Assembly (NCBI RefSeq): GCF_019929185.1
Contig: NZ_JAHZPC010000001.1
Span: forward strand, 186,001-250,000
Direction: 5' to 3'
DNA length: 64,000 nucleotides
Source of the DNA: Streptococcus parasanguinis
GTDB lineage: Bacteria; Bacillota; Bacilli; Lactobacillales; Streptococcaceae
The position numbers and the translations under genes were made by a program. Numbering within the stretch: the stretch's first letter is position 1; each line of letters starts with the position of its first letter. The notes below the pieces were generated by a model that saw only the letters and a program-made list of their open reading frames with translations, was not told the origin of the DNA and searched no databases. This document shows positions 1 through 9,613 of the stretch, one piece after another.

Positions 1-297
1 ACTACCTGAGTGGGGTTGAACATTGGCAAACTTAGCCCTAAAAATTTCCTTAGCGCGTTCGATGGCCAGGCTTTCCACGACATCTACGAAATCAGTCCCA
101 CCGTAGTAACGGCGACCTGGATAACCTTCTGCATATTTATTGGTCAGAATAGACCCTTGCGCTGCCATAACCGCCTTAGAGACGACATTTTCAGAAGCAA
201 TCAACTCGATATTGTTTTGTTGGCGTTCCTCTTCTTTGGAAATAGCATTCCATAGGTCTGCATCATAGGCTTTGTAATCTTCTTTATCAAAAATCAT
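1..297 (-). CDS. glyA: Serine hydroxymethyltransferase, N-terminal part (runs off left edge)
   Basis: Only the first 99 codons are in the window. ATG at 297. The protein begins [12 protein letters not shown] and contains [11 protein letters not shown], then [15 protein letters not shown], the N-terminal signature of SHMT. This PLP enzyme converts serine and tetrahydrofolate to glycine and methylene-THF in the cytosol. It is the last visible gene of the leftward tdk-to-glyA cluster, 35 bp after tsaC, so it may be co-transcribed. The PLP lysine lies outside the window. Confidence 0.95.
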   Translation of the reverse strand, partial: MIFDKEDYKAYDADLWNAISKEEERQQNNIELIASENVVSKAVMAAQGSILTNKYAEGYPGRRYYGGTDFVDVVESLAIERAKEIFRAKFANVQPHSGS

Positions 298-332
298 CCG
301 TCTACTCCTTATTAAATAAATTTTTATATACA

Positions 333-947
333 TTATGACAGAGGAAGGTCATCTTCCTCAAAAGAAAGCTCGGGCACTTGTGCAAGCAAGTCAGCTTTCG
401 TAATAGAACCTTGTCGTAAAATCCTTGCTTTGGTCCCAGAAATATCTAGGATAGTCGAATCTTGGCCAGTAAGGAAAGCATCGTCCTCAAAGCCAGGAAT
501 TAGCTGATCAAATTCTTTTACAATAGCTTCATACTTTGTTCCGCTAGCATGTCCAGATAGATTTGCAGAAGGACCAACTAAAGGACCATATTTACGAATT
601 AATTCCAAGGTCTTTGGATGGGCTGGCATCCGAAAGCCAACCGTAGACATCCCTGAATGAATCCATTCTGGCACCTTTTCATTAGCCTGAAGAATAATAG
701 TTAAAGGCCCAGGTAAAAATGATTCAATCAGTTTTGTTAAATAGCTAGGTTGATTTTTCGAATAAATTCGAACATCTTCTTCGTCAGCTACATTCAAGTT
801 CAGGGCTTTCTTTCTAGGTCTACGTTTTAATTCGTAAATATATTCAACTGCCTCTTGATCCAAAGCTTTAGCGAAAATACCATAGACTGTTTCAGTTGGC
901 AGAATAACCGCACGTCCTGCTTCTAATTCTTTCTCAATGTGATCCAT
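333..947 (-). CDS. tsaC: L-threonylcarbamoyladenylate synthase (YrdC/Sua5 family, short form)
   Basis: 204 residues, the length of a lone YrdC domain without the C-terminal Sua5 domain. It makes threonylcarbamoyl-AMP from threonine, bicarbonate and ATP for the t6A37 modification of ANN-decoding tRNAs. Seen: the N-terminal PTETVYGI loop, the basic [10 protein letters not shown] stretch, and VGPSANLSG near residue 125, all typical of the nucleotide-binding cleft. It overlaps the end of prmC by 14 bp, so translation is probably coupled. Pairing with prmC and prfA is the usual arrangement in firmicutes. Confidence 0.93.
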   Translation of the reverse strand: MDHIEKELEAGRAVILPTETVYGIFAKALDQEAVEYIYELKRRPRKKALNLNVADEEDVRIYSKNQPSYLTKLIESFLPGPLTIILQANEKVPEWIHSGMSTVGFRMPAHPKTLELIRKYGPLVGPSANLSGHASGTKYEAIVKEFDQLIPGFEDDAFLTGQDSTILDISGTKARILRQGSITKADLLAQVPELSFEEDDLPLS

Positions 948-1770
948 TGTCTACTACTACCATTCTATCTTGTCCAAATTGGTCTTTCAAAACTCGAACT
1001 TGTTTGTCGGGAAATGCCTTTTGAAAGAGCTCTTTTACTTTGTTCCCTTGCTTATAGCCGATCTCTAGATAGACCTTCCCTTCTGGTGTTAAAACACTTG
1101 GTGCTTGCCGGGCAATCTTTTCGTAGATAGCATATCCATCACGGTCTGCAAAGAGAGCTAAGTGAGGTTCAGAGGCTAATACATTGGCTCCAACTTCTTC
1201 TAGATCATTACGTGAGATATAGGGTGGATTGGAAACAATCAAGTCGTATGGACCTTCTAGATGATCCAGAACATCAGAATACTTAAAATCAAGGATTGCT
1301 TCTAACTGCTGGGCATTTTTTTGAGCTAGGGCTAAGGCCTCCTCTGACACATCACTAGCTTGAATCTGCCAGTTAGGTTTAGCAAGGGCTATGCTAATGG
1401 CAATGGCACCACTTCCTGTTCCAATATCCAGAACTCGTAAGGCTTCCCCAGCGTTTTCTTCAAGAATGAGTGCGACCAATTCTTCCGTTTCAGGTCTAGG
1501 AATCAGCACGCGCTCATCAACTGTAAAAGCATGGCCACAAAATTCTGCACTCCCAATAATATATTGGGCAGGGATGTGATGTTTCAACTGCTCAAAGATG
1601 GATAGAAGCAAGTCCTGATCCTCTACTTCCACTTCTTTTTGCAAGGCAAGAACAAAGTCTGTAAAGGTCCAGTTTTTTAAAGCTCGATACGCGAAGGAGA
1701 GGCTTTCTGCTTCCTCTCCAACGGCTATTAATTCTTCTTCATACTGGGCTAATAATGATCCCAACAACAT
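934..1770 (-). CDS. prmC: Peptide chain release factor N5-glutamine methyltransferase
   Basis: 278 residues. It methylates the glutamine of the GGQ motif of release factors, using SAM. Seen: an N-terminal helical domain (about 1-85), the SAM-binding VLDIGTGSGAIAI motif near residue 115, and the catalytic NPPY motif in SNPPYISRNDLEE near residue 183. Its ATG overlaps the prfA stop (TAATG), so it is coupled to its substrate gene. Confidence 0.96.
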   Translation of the reverse strand: MLLGSLLAQYEEELIAVGEEAESLSFAYRALKNWTFTDFVLALQKEVEVEDQDLLLSIFEQLKHHIPAQYIIGSAEFCGHAFTVDERVLIPRPETEELVALILEENAGEALRVLDIGTGSGAIAISIALAKPNWQIQASDVSEEALALAQKNAQQLEAILDFKYSDVLDHLEGPYDLIVSNPPYISRNDLEEVGANVLASEPHLALFADRDGYAIYEKIARQAPSVLTPEGKVYLEIGYKQGNKVKELFQKAFPDKQVRVLKDQFGQDRMVVVDNGSH

Positions 1771-2849
1771 TATTTATTCAACTCTTCTAGTTTTTGTGTT
1801 TGATCATACAAGACCAAAGCATCGACCACTTCATCTAATTTACCAGATAAGATAGCATCCAGTTTTTGAAGGGTCAAGCCAATCCGGTGATCAGTCACAC
1901 GGTTTTGAGGGAAGTTATAAGTCCGGATCCGCTCTGAACGGTCACCAGTACCGATAGTTGACTTCCGCTCAGCGTCTTGCTCATCTTGGGCAATCTGAGC
2001 GAAGTGGTCAGCCACACGCGCACGGATGATCTTCATGGCTTTTTCACGATTCTTCTGTTGGGTCCGTTCTTCCTGCATCTCTACCTTGATATTGGTTGGC
2101 AAGTGGACGATACGAACAGCTGTCGCAACCTTATTGACGTTCTGTCCACCCGCACCAGATGCGTGGTAGATGTCAATCCGAAGGTCTTTTGGATCAATGT
2201 CGTACTCAACTTCTTCAATTTCTGGCATGACCAGAACGGTTGCTGTAGAGGTATGGACACGACCTTGGCTTTCCGTCACAGGAACGCGTTGTACCCGGTG
2301 GGCACCAGATTCATACTTGAGTTTCGAGTAGACCGATTGACCAGAAACCATGGCCACTACTTCTTTGATCCCGCCAACGCCATTGTAAGAGGCTTCCATG
2401 ACCTCAAAGCGCCAACCTTGGCTTTCCGCATATTTTTGGTACATCTGCAAGAGGTCGCCAGCAAACAACTGGGCTTCGTCTCCTCCTGCTGCCCCACGGA
2501 TTTCCAAGATAATGTTCTTGTCATCGTTTGGATCTTTTGGAAGAAGTAAGATCTTCAGCTTTTCTTCGTACTCTTCTTTTTCAGCCTTGGCATCTTTTAG
2601 CTCTTGCTTGGCCATTTCTTCCAAGTCCGCATCGCCGCCTGCTTCCTTAATCATTTCCTCAGCGTCAACAATGTTTTGAAGGACTTGTTTATACTCTCGG
2701 TAAGCTGTCACCGTGTCACGAGTGGATGCCTCTTCTTTTGAAAGCTCCATAAAGCGTTTGGTATCAGAGACCACGTCTGGGTCACTCAACAATTCTCCTA
2801 ACTCTTCATAACGGTCTTCTACAGCTTGTAGTTGATCATAGATATTCAT
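1770..2849 (-). CDS. prfA: Peptide chain release factor 1
   Basis: 359 residues, normal length. RF1 recognises UAA and UAG and triggers peptide release. Seen: the GGQ motif in [11 protein letters not shown] near residue 233, and the codon-recognition region around [12 protein letters not shown] with the RF1-type PxT sequence (PVT). RF2 would have SPF there. It is first of the tightly coupled prfA-prmC-tsaC set. ATG with AAGGAGCAAAC just upstream. Confidence 0.97.
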   Translation of the reverse strand: MNIYDQLQAVEDRYEELGELLSDPDVVSDTKRFMELSKEEASTRDTVTAYREYKQVLQNIVDAEEMIKEAGGDADLEEMAKQELKDAKAEKEEYEEKLKILLLPKDPNDDKNIILEIRGAAGGDEAQLFAGDLLQMYQKYAESQGWRFEVMEASYNGVGGIKEVVAMVSGQSVYSKLKYESGAHRVQRVPVTESQGRVHTSTATVLVMPEIEEVEYDIDPKDLRIDIYHASGAGGQNVNKVATAVRIVHLPTNIKVEMQEERTQQKNREKAMKIIRARVADHFAQIAQDEQDAERKSTIGTGDRSERIRTYNFPQNRVTDHRIGLTLQKLDAILSGKLDEVVDALVLYDQTQKLEELNK

Positions 2850-2864
2850 GTTTGCTCCTTAATT

Positions 2865-3338
2865 CTAGGTTGTTAGATCATAGATTGCTACAATTTCGTC
2901 TTCTATGACTTGGCCAGTTTCTTTAAATCCATAATGGAGATAGCAAGATCTCGCTTGATTATTTTCCGGTTCATAAGATAACCAAAGACTTGTTGCTTTT
3001 CCAGCTGGCTCTGTTCGAACAAAGTCAATGACAGCCTCCATAGTCGGTTTAAAATAGCCTAAACCTTGAAATCGTTTATCAATCATAAAACGAAATAACA
3101 AGTAGTTCCCCTTACTGATCCCAATTTTCCGGTCATAGGCAATCATAACAAAACCAACTAATACTTCCTTATCATAAACTGCTAAGGGAGCTATAAAATC
3201 ACCATTTTTATCATATACATAGGCTTCGGCTAAACTAATGGAATTGGATGCAATAAAATTCCTTTGGTTTGGATGAACTTCTAGATTTAAAACGTCAAAA
3301 TAATTCTCTATTGTAACATCTTTTAAACAAATAGACAT
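2865..3338 (-). CDS. GNAT family N-acetyltransferase
   Basis: 157 residues. It resembles spermine/spermidine-type or RimI-like GNATs: the RFQGLGYFKPTMEAVIDF stretch near residue 90 is the acetyl-CoA-binding motif A region, followed by NQARSCYLHYGFKETG typical of the C-terminal motif B. The substrate cannot be told from sequence. It lies between tdk (21 bp) and prfA (15 bp) on the same strand, so it is probably in that transcript. Confidence 0.85.
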   Translation of the reverse strand: MSICLKDVTIENYFDVLNLEVHPNQRNFIASNSISLAEAYVYDKNGDFIAPLAVYDKEVLVGFVMIAYDRKIGISKGNYLLFRFMIDKRFQGLGYFKPTMEAVIDFVRTEPAGKATSLWLSYEPENNQARSCYLHYGFKETGQVIEDEIVAIYDLTT

Positions 3339-3359
3339 TATTATCCTCTCTAAAACGTT

Positions 3360-3944
3360 CTAGACGCTTTCAGTTGGTATGTCCGGATTAAAATAATGCT
3401 TGCGGCAAACCGAGATATAGGTCTCGTGTCCACCGATCTGGATCTGCTCTCCATCGTAGACAGGTTTGCCCGATTGGGTACGCAAGACCATGGTCGCCTT
3501 GCGGGAACAGTATTGGCAGATGGTTTTGATTTCCTCGATCTTGTCCGCTAACAAGAGGAGGTGTTTAGAGCCCTCAAAGAGGTCATTTCGAAAATCATTT
3601 TTGAGACCAAAAGCCATCACCGGCACATCCAGTTCATCAACGACTCTTGCCAGATCATAGACATGGTGGCGTTTCAAAAACTGAGCTTCATCGATTAAGA
3701 CACAGTAAGGTTTGATTGCTTGGTTTTTAATAAAGCCAAAGATATCGGTTTCGTCTTCGATCGCAACGGCTTCCCGTTTCATACCGATCCGGCTAGAAAC
3801 CACTCCAAATCCATCACGCGTATCGATTGCTGAGGTCATGATGACGACGCTCTTACCTTGCTCTTCATAATTATGAGCCACCTTCAAAATCTCAATGGTT
3901 TTACCAGAGTTCATGGTCCCATATTTATAATATAATTGTGCCAT
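3360..3944 (-). CDS. tdk: Thymidine kinase (type II)
   Basis: 194 residues. It phosphorylates thymidine (and deoxyuridine) with ATP in the salvage route. Seen: P-loop GTMNSGKT near residue 9, the DEAQF catalytic motif near residue 86 (Glu general base), and a zinc-site pair of cysteines in CQYCSRKA, with a later Cys-Arg-Lys-His near the C-terminus. It begins the leftward cluster that continues to glyA. An extended -10 (TGGTAAAAT) lies about 50 bp upstream in the gap shared with the divergent 4-OT gene. Confidence 0.97.
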   Translation of the reverse strand: MAQLYYKYGTMNSGKTIEILKVAHNYEEQGKSVVIMTSAIDTRDGFGVVSSRIGMKREAVAIEDETDIFGFIKNQAIKPYCVLIDEAQFLKRHHVYDLARVVDELDVPVMAFGLKNDFRNDLFEGSKHLLLLADKIEEIKTICQYCSRKATMVLRTQSGKPVYDGEQIQIGGHETYISVCRKHYFNPDIPTESV

Positions 3945-4058
3945 TTTCCTTCTGTTCTCTCTAAAATGTGTTTCATTATCATTTTACCATAATTTTGCTG
4001 ACCTTTGTATCCCAAAATGTGATAAAATAGTCCTATAAAAAATTTAGGAGGTGGCCCT

Positions 4059-4241
4059 ATGCCATTTGTACGAATTGATCTATTTGAAGGACGCACTTTG
4101 GAACAAAAGAAAGCCCTCGCTAAAGAAGTAACGGAGGTTGTTGTCCGTAATACTGGCGCTCCTCAGTCAGCTGTTCACATAATCATTAATGATATGCCTG
4201 AAGGAACCTACTTCCCTCAAGGTGAAATGCGCACCAAATAA
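4059..4241 (+). CDS. 4-oxalocrotonate tautomerase family protein
   Basis: 60 residues, the normal size for a 4-OT subunit. After Met removal the N-terminus is Pro, the catalytic general base of the superfamily (MPFVRIDLFEGRT). Arg and the IIINDMP segment are also typical. Streptococci carry no catechol pathway, so the natural substrate is unknown. Strong SD (TTAGGAGGTGGCCCT) and an extended -10 TGATAAAAT at 4020-4028. Monocistronic: the next feature is a bidirectional terminator. Confidence 0.93.
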   Translation: MPFVRIDLFEGRTLEQKKALAKEVTEVVVRNTGAPQSAVHIIINDMPEGTYFPQGEMRTK

Positions 4242-4251
4242 TATTTCCACT

Positions 4252-4299
4252 AAAAAAACCTTTCTTGCTTGTGATAAAACATAGCAGGAAAGGTTTTTT
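4252..4299. terminator. Bidirectional rho-independent terminator (4-OT / ilvD)
   Basis: A 17-bp stem (AAAAAACCTTTCTTGCT against AGCAGGAAAGGTTTTTT, one G-T mismatch) with U-tracts on both strands, between convergent genes. Confidence 0.93.
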
Positions 4300-4300
4300 C

Positions 4301-6019
4301 TTATTTTTCTTGTGCTTGTCGTTCTGCTTTACGTTCTTCGAATTCTTCATCACTCATCAGAGTTCCACCGACATTAGCTGATTTAGCAAAAGCAGTGTAA
4401 CGGCGCAACCATCCACTTGAAATCTTAGATTTGAAAGGTTTCAAGTGTTTACGGCGTTCTTCAAGCGTTGCATCATCGACAAGCAAATAAAGGGTACGAT
4501 TTGGAAGGTCAATCACGATGTCATCCCCATCTTCAATTAAGGCGATATTTCCACCTTCTGCTGCTTCTGGAGAAACGTGACCAATCGCAATCCCACGAGT
4601 AGCTCCTGAGAAACGACCATCCGTAATGAGAGCCACATCCTTACCAAGACCGCGTCCGACAATCTTAGAAGTTGGCGCCAACATTTCTGGCATACCAGGA
4701 CCACCCTGAGGACCTTCGTAACGAATGACAACGACATGTCCCTTCTTGACTGTTCCATTGTCAATCAACTCAAGGGCTTGATCTTGTGAATCGCAACAAA
4801 TAGCCTTACCGCGGAAAGTGGTCACAGACGGATCGACGCCACCGACCTTGATAACCGCTCCATCTTGAGCAATATTTCCGTAAAGGATAGACAAACCACC
4901 AACTGTTGAGATAGGATGCTCAATTGGATGGATAATTTCTTCATTTTTGATTTCCGCACCAGCTACGTTTTCTTTCAAGGTTTTACCAGTAACTGTAATA
5001 CGATCACCCTTAATAGCACCTTTTTTGATCAACTGATTGATAATGGCTGGAACACCACCAGCTTCGTGCACATCATGCATAGTGTAGACACTTGAAGGTG
5101 CAATTTTAGAGAGATAAGGTGTCTTCTTGGCAATTTCGTTGATATCTTTGAGATCATAGTCAATCCCTGCCTCTCGCGCAATCGCAAGCGTATGGAGAAC
5201 AGTATTGGTTGAACCACCCATGGCCATATCAAGCGCAAAAGCATCATCGATAGCTTCTTTGGTCACAATATCCCGTGGACGGATATCCTTTTTAATATTC
5301 TCCACCAATTGTTTGGTTGCTTGGCGAACCAATTCACGGCGTTCATCTGAAACAGCTGGGATAGTACCATTTCCTGGAAGAGCAAGGCCTAATACTTCCA
5401 TCAAACAGTTCATGGAGTTGGCGGTAAACATACCAGAACAAGAGCCACAAGTTGGACAAGCATTTTTTTCCAGGAAATCCAGCTCATCCATGCTCATATC
5501 ACCAGCCTGATAAGTCCCTACTGCTTCAAACAAACTGGAGAGAGTCGCTTGATGCCCCGTCATGTCAACGCCACCCTTCATAGGTCCACCAGAACAAAAT
5601 ACAGCTGGCACATTAGTACGCATGGCCGCCAAAATCATCCCTGGTGTAATCTTATCACAGTTAGGAATGTAGAAAACCCCGTCAAACCAGTGGGCATTAA
5701 TAACTGTTTCTGCAGAATCGGCAATCAATTCACGAGATGGAAGACTGTAACGCATCCCAATATGCCCCATGGCAATCCCATCATCCACACCAATGGTATT
5801 AAACTCAAAAGGAATACCGCCAGCCTCGCGAATAGCTTCCTTAGCAATATCTGCTAATTCACGCAGGTGAACATGCCCTGGAACGATATCAATATAGGAG
5901 TTACAAATTGCAATAAAGGGCTTTTGCATATCCTTTGCTGATTTTACTTGCCCTGTTGCATAGAGGAGACCACGCGCTGGTGCCCGGTCGATCCCCATTT
6001 TGATCATATCACTTCTCAT
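4301..6019 (-). CDS. ilvD: Dihydroxy-acid dehydratase
   Basis: 572 residues. An Fe-S enzyme that dehydrates 2,3-dihydroxy-3-methyl acids to 2-keto acids in valine/isoleucine/leucine synthesis. Seen: cluster-ligand cysteines in [10 protein letters not shown] and in [11 protein letters not shown], and the C-terminal [14 protein letters not shown] signature. ATG at 6019 has GAAGGAG eight bases upstream. A TTGACA / TAAGAT promoter, a CodY-like box and a 3-codon upstream ORF precede it. The other ilv biosynthetic genes are not here, but ilvE lies at 55.6 kb with a perfect CodY-type box. Confidence 0.97.
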   Translation of the reverse strand: MRSDMIKMGIDRAPARGLLYATGQVKSAKDMQKPFIAICNSYIDIVPGHVHLRELADIAKEAIREAGGIPFEFNTIGVDDGIAMGHIGMRYSLPSRELIADSAETVINAHWFDGVFYIPNCDKITPGMILAAMRTNVPAVFCSGGPMKGGVDMTGHQATLSSLFEAVGTYQAGDMSMDELDFLEKNACPTCGSCSGMFTANSMNCLMEVLGLALPGNGTIPAVSDERRELVRQATKQLVENIKKDIRPRDIVTKEAIDDAFALDMAMGGSTNTVLHTLAIAREAGIDYDLKDINEIAKKTPYLSKIAPSSVYTMHDVHEAGGVPAIINQLIKKGAIKGDRITVTGKTLKENVAGAEIKNEEIIHPIEHPISTVGGLSILYGNIAQDGAVIKVGGVDPSVTTFRGKAICCDSQDQALELIDNGTVKKGHVVVIRYEGPQGGPGMPEMLAPTSKIVGRGLGKDVALITDGRFSGATRGIAIGHVSPEAAEGGNIALIEDGDDIVIDLPNRTLYLLVDDATLEERRKHLKPFKSKISSGWLRRYTAFAKSANVGGTLMSDEEFEERKAERQAQEK

Positions 6020-6031
6020 CTTGTTCTCCTT

Positions 6032-6043
6032 CTAGTTCTTCAT
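6032..6043 (-). promoter_or_regulatory. Minimal upstream ORF (Met-Lys-Asn-stop) before ilvD
   Basis: ATG-AAG-AAC-TAG preceded by AGGAGG (6049-6054) with five bases between. The predicted start of transcription from the -10 at 6056-6061 falls at about 6049, so much of this SD might not be transcribed. That leaves real translation uncertain. Confidence 0.35.
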
Positions 6044-6055
6044 TTCTACCTCCTA

Positions 6056-6099
6056 ATCTTACCACTTTGACATCAATTGTCAAGAACTTTCAGAAAATT
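6056..6099 (-). promoter_or_regulatory. ilvD promoter with adjoining CodY-like box
   Basis: -35 TTGACA (6078-6083) and -10 TAAGAT (6056-6061), 16 bp apart, with an extended TGG. Just upstream, 6085-6099 reads AATTTTCTGAAAGTT on the minus strand, 14 of 15 matches to the CodY consensus AATTTTCWGAAAATT. A repressor bound there would touch the -35. Confidence 0.8.
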
Positions 6100-6116
6100 T
6101 ATACTATTTACGATAC

Positions 6117-6142
6117 ATAAAAAGCCTGGTTTCCCAGACTTT
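6117..6142 (-). terminator. Terminator of the MATE gene
   Basis: Minus-strand stem AAAGTCTGG / CCAGGCTTT with GAAA loop, followed by TT(A)T. It overlaps the MATE stop codon. Confidence 0.8.
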
Positions 6143-7484
6143 AGTTTGTTTGCTTTTTTTCGATCTGCCAGAGCCGAAGTTGGTAGCAAATACCACTCAC
6201 AACAAGGCTAGAAATAAGACCAATCCAATAGGCATAGGGACCAAGGGTGGTCACATGGTCAAGGAAAATCCCTAGTGGGATAGAGATACACCAATAACTA
6301 AAGACTCCTAATAAGAAAGGAACGGTTGTATCCTTATAGCCCCGCAAAATCCCTTGAAGGGGTGCCGCAAAGGTATCAGCTACTTGGAAAAAGAGACTAT
6401 AGGTCATAAAAATAGCAGTTTGCTGCACAAAGACTGGATCCTTGCCGTATAGCCCCGCCAATTGAAAGCGGAATGTATAAAGAAAGACGAGGGTGACAAT
6501 CGCAAAGCCAAAGGCTGTCAGCCGTCCCAAACGGCAATATTGTTTGACCACTTCTGGTCTTCCTGCTCCTAGTTCGTAAGATACAATAATAGCCATGGTG
6601 CTTGAGATACTGACTGGGAAAGCATACATCAGGGTAGAAAAATTCATGGCCGATTGGTGACTAGCGATGGTGAGTGATGGGAATTTTGCCATCAAAAGGC
6701 CAACCAGCGAGAAGATGATGACTTCTGCAAAAACAATTCCACCGATTGGAAGCCCAAGGCGCAATACTTCTTTCATTCCTTTAAAATCATAAGGTTGCGG
6801 CTTCCACAATTGGAAAGATGCTACCTTAGGGTGCTTGCACAAGATCAAAACTGCAATAGCCAGCAAGACCCAGTAGGCCAGAGAGGTTCCAAGACCTGCT
6901 CCCGCTCCTCCCATCTCAGGAAAACCAAAAGCCCCATAGATCAGGATATAGTTAAAACAAGCATTCAAAGGCAAGAGCAAGAGCATCAAGTACATCGATA
7001 AACGCGTCATTCCCAACGTATCAAGGAAGGTCCTCACGATACTAAAGAGCAACAAGGGTAAGATTCCTAGAGAAAGGAAATATAAGTAGCGAATGGCTAT
7101 TTGAGCAACAACATTTTCTAAGCCGATCTGCTTGAGAATCATGGGCGCAATCCCCCAGACAAAGCCTATTAAGAGTATGGCCATAGCAAATGACATATAG
7201 AGGAATTGGTAAAAATCGCCAGCAATCCGTTCTTTATTTCCCTTGCCTAAGTGATGCCCGACAATCGGTGTCAGAGCAGAGACAATCCCGGTCAGGAAAG
7301 TAAAAAAAGGATTCCACAGACTGGTAGCTGTAGACACCCCAGCCAAATCAAGGGTCCGGTACTGACCGGTCATGGCTGTATCGACAAAGCTGGCGGAATA
7401 ATTGGCCAATTGGTAGATCAAAATTGGCAAAAACAGACTCAAAAACAAGCGCAAGCGTTCTTTAAAGTGATAGGTTAAATACAT
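6141..7484 (-). CDS. MATE family multidrug/sodium antiporter
   Basis: 447 residues with about 12 membrane segments in two homologous halves. Seen: YQLANYSASFVDTAMTGQY in TM1 and the paired motif QVADTFAAPLQGILRGYKD in the second half, typical of NorM/DinF-like transporters. I start it at ATG 7484 (MYLTYHFKER). The frame is open to a TTG at 7556, but that TTG belongs to a good -35 box and related streptococcal proteins start at MY. Probable exporter of cationic compounds; substrate unknown. Single-gene unit between two terminators. Confidence 0.92.
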   Translation of the reverse strand: MYLTYHFKERLRLFLSLFLPILIYQLANYSASFVDTAMTGQYRTLDLAGVSTATSLWNPFFTFLTGIVSALTPIVGHHLGKGNKERIAGDFYQFLYMSFAMAILLIGFVWGIAPMILKQIGLENVVAQIAIRYLYFLSLGILPLLLFSIVRTFLDTLGMTRLSMYLMLLLLPLNACFNYILIYGAFGFPEMGGAGAGLGTSLAYWVLLAIAVLILCKHPKVASFQLWKPQPYDFKGMKEVLRLGLPIGGIVFAEVIIFSLVGLLMAKFPSLTIASHQSAMNFSTLMYAFPVSISSTMAIIVSYELGAGRPEVVKQYCRLGRLTAFGFAIVTLVFLYTFRFQLAGLYGKDPVFVQQTAIFMTYSLFFQVADTFAAPLQGILRGYKDTTVPFLLGVFSYWCISIPLGIFLDHVTTLGPYAYWIGLISSLVVSGICYQLRLWQIEKKQTN

Positions 7485-7527
7485 GATTCTAACTCTCTTC
7501 TCATCAAATAAGATTTTCTCCTCTTCC

Positions 7528-7556
7528 ACTCTACTATATGTCTCCTTAAAAGTCAA
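7528..7556 (-). promoter_or_regulatory. Promoter of the MATE gene
   Basis: Minus strand TTGACT, 17 bp, TAGAGT. The -35 box overlaps the T-tract side of the pbuX terminator. Confidence 0.65.
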
Positions 7557-7585
7557 AAAAACCGAAGATCCAAGGACCTCCGGTA
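7555..7585 (-). terminator. Terminator after pbuX
   Basis: Minus-strand stem ACCGGAG / CTTCGGT followed by seven T. Confidence 0.85.
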
Positions 7586-7597
7586 AATTTGAGATAA

Positions 7598-8857
7598 TTA
7601 TTTATTGCGGTTTAAAATCGCATTGAGAACGATCGCTAAGACACTTGCAACTACAATTCCGTTTGCAAAGAACATTTGGAATCCTGTTGGAAGGCCATTA
7701 AAGAGGGTACTGTTATTCAAGCCAACCCCTGCTGCAATCGATACAGCTGCGATGAGGAAATTGTGCTCATTGTGTTCGAAATCAACACGCGCAAGGATTT
7801 GCATCCCCTGAATAGATACGAAACCAAACATGACTAGCATCGCTCCACCAAGAACAGGGCTTGGGATAATTTGTGCTAAAGCTCCAAACTTAGGAAGGAG
7901 ACCGAGTAGAACAAGGAAACCAGCTGCATAATAGATTGGAAGACGAGTCTTGATACCAGACAATTTCACTAAACCAACGTTTTGTGAGAATCCAGTGTAA
8001 GGGAAGGTATTGAAGATACCACCGAGAAGAACAGCCAACCCTTCAGCGCGGTAGCCATTACGGAGGCGCGTGCTATCAATCGGATCTTTGGTAATATCTG
8101 AAAGTGCAAGATAAACACCTGTTGATTCCACCATAGAAACCGTCGCGATGATACACATCATTAAGATTGAAGTAATTTCAAACTTAGGTGCTCCAAAGAA
8201 GAAAGGTGTTGGAACGTGAACGACTGGTGCTTGCGATACAGGTGTGAAATCCACCAAGCCCATAGAAGCCGCAATAGCAGTTCCTACAATCAATCCAATC
8301 AAGATAGAGATAGACTTGATAAAGCCAGTCGTATAGATATTGACCACCAGAATGATGAGAATGGTGATCACGGCTAAAATCAGACTTTGCACCGTTGGTT
8401 TGGCTGCGTTATTCCCCATGTTCCCAATCGCTACCGGAATCAAGGTCAAACCAATGGTCGTAATGACAGATCCCGTCACAATGGATGGGAAGAGGTTGGC
8501 GATTTTCGAGAAGAATCCTGAGACCAGAACAACGTAAATCCCTGAAACAATCAAGGCGCCAAACATGGCCCCACTACCATGGCTAGCCCCGATCATGCTG
8601 AGAGGTGCCACAGACTGGAAGGCAACCCCAAGGACTACCGGAAGACCGATCCCAAAGTATTTATTGAGCTGGACTTGCAGGAAGGTCGCTACCCCACACA
8701 TGAAGATATCTGTAGAGATGAGGTAGGTTAGCTGATGAGCATTGTAGCCCAAAGCTCCCGCGATCATGATCGGCACCAAAATTGATCCCGAATACATGGC
8801 TAATAAATGTTGCAAGCCTAGAACAGCGGCCTGTGAATGGCTTTCTTGTTTTTGCAT
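7598..8857 (-). CDS. pbuX: Xanthine permease (NCS2 family)
   Basis: 419 residues with about 12-14 hydrophobic segments. A nucleobase:cation symporter of the PbuX/UraA family that imports xanthine. Seen: the family signature FPYTGFSQNVGLVKLSG near residue 275 and VESTGVYLALSDIT near 245. Its ATG overlaps the xpt stop (TAATG), so uptake and phosphoribosylation are translationally coupled and both lie behind the guanine riboswitch. Confidence 0.96.
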   Translation of the reverse strand: MQKQESHSQAAVLGLQHLLAMYSGSILVPIMIAGALGYNAHQLTYLISTDIFMCGVATFLQVQLNKYFGIGLPVVLGVAFQSVAPLSMIGASHGSGAMFGALIVSGIYVVLVSGFFSKIANLFPSIVTGSVITTIGLTLIPVAIGNMGNNAAKPTVQSLILAVITILIILVVNIYTTGFIKSISILIGLIVGTAIAASMGLVDFTPVSQAPVVHVPTPFFFGAPKFEITSILMMCIIATVSMVESTGVYLALSDITKDPIDSTRLRNGYRAEGLAVLLGGIFNTFPYTGFSQNVGLVKLSGIKTRLPIYYAAGFLVLLGLLPKFGALAQIIPSPVLGGAMLVMFGFVSIQGMQILARVDFEHNEHNFLIAAVSIAAGVGLNNSTLFNGLPTGFQMFFANGIVVASVLAIVLNAILNRNK

Positions 8858-9438
8858 TAGATGTCTGCCTCCTTAAATACAACCTGACCATTTTCAAAAC
8901 GGTCCAAACGCGCGAGGGATACAACTGGATATCCCAACTCTTCTAATAATCCCCGTCCATCTTGGAAGGATTTTTCAATGACGATCCCAACGGCTTCCAC
9001 TTGAGCACCAGCTTGTTTGATGATCTGAATCAAGCCCTTAGCTGCTTGGCCATTTGCAAGGAAATCATCAATGATCAAAACCTTATCCGCTGGATCCAAG
9101 AATTTACCAGCAATTGACACCGTACTAGTGACTTGCTTGGTAAAGGAATAAACCTCAGCGGTCAAAATCCCCTCATTCATGGTGATGTTTTTCGCTTTCT
9201 TCGCAAAAATCATAGGGATATCAAGTGCTTCCGCTACATAAAGGGCTGGCGCGATCCCAGACGCTTCAATGGTGACGACTTTGGTAATACCCGCATCTTT
9301 GAACCGGTCCGCAAAGGTCTGGCCAATTTCTTTCATGAGTTTGAAATCCACTTGGTGGGTCAAAAAGGAGTCCACCTTGAGGATATTCTCACCTAAAACG
9401 TTACCATCTTTTAAGATGCGTTCTTCAAGTAATTTCAT
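8857..9438 (-). CDS. xpt: Xanthine phosphoribosyltransferase
   Basis: 193 residues. It converts xanthine and PRPP to XMP. Seen: the PRPP-binding motif [16 protein letters not shown] near residue 125, which also contains the type I PRTase acid pair, and [15 protein letters not shown] near 60. ATG with AGGAGGAAGT upstream. First gene after the riboswitch, co-transcribed with pbuX. Confidence 0.97.
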   Translation of the reverse strand: MKLLEERILKDGNVLGENILKVDSFLTHQVDFKLMKEIGQTFADRFKDAGITKVVTIEASGIAPALYVAEALDIPMIFAKKAKNITMNEGILTAEVYSFTKQVTSTVSIAGKFLDPADKVLIIDDFLANGQAAKGLIQIIKQAGAQVEAVGIVIEKSFQDGRGLLEELGYPVVSLARLDRFENGQVVFKEADI

Positions 9439-9485
9439 ACTTCCTCCTACTTTTTTAAAAATCCTCTACTTCATTCATAAAACAC

Positions 9486-9509
9486 AAAAAGGCCTGCTAA
9501 GCAAGCCTT
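9486..9509 (-). terminator. Riboswitch expression-platform terminator before xpt
   Basis: Minus-strand AAGGCTTGCTTAGCAGGCCTTTTT: stem AAGGCTTGCT / AGCAGGCCTT plus a U-tract, between the aptamer and the xpt start. This is the OFF structure when guanine is bound. Confidence 0.85.
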
Positions 9510-9539
9510 GAAATCTCTCTAAAAAGAGAAATAATCCCG

Positions 9540-9606
9540 ACTTACTTATTGTTAGGTGTTCCGGCACCTTGTAGAAACATCACGCCCATTCGTGAAATAA
9601 ATAAGT
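9540..9606 (-). ncRNA. Guanine (purine) riboswitch aptamer
   Basis: Minus strand, in order: P1 ACTTATTTATT pairs with AATAAGTAAGT; P2 TCACG...CGTGA with loop AATGGG; J2/3 TGTTTCTAC; P3 AGGTG/CACCT with loop CCGGAA; J3/1 TAACAAT. The loop-loop bases and the TTTCTAC core are those of the purine class. The J3/1 base aligned with position 74 is C, the guanine-sensing form. The aptamer begins eight bases after the guaC stop codon. Confidence 0.92.
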
Positions 9607-9613
9607 AATTCAA

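Noticed and set aside
1977..2549. 190-codon plus-strand frame across prfA
   Set aside because: Antisense shadow of a clear RF1 gene; no SD and no recognisable domain.
3960..4000. Fur-like box before tdk (TTTCATTATCATTTTACC)
   Set aside because: Only one half resembles GATAATGATAATCATTATC, and tdk has no iron link.
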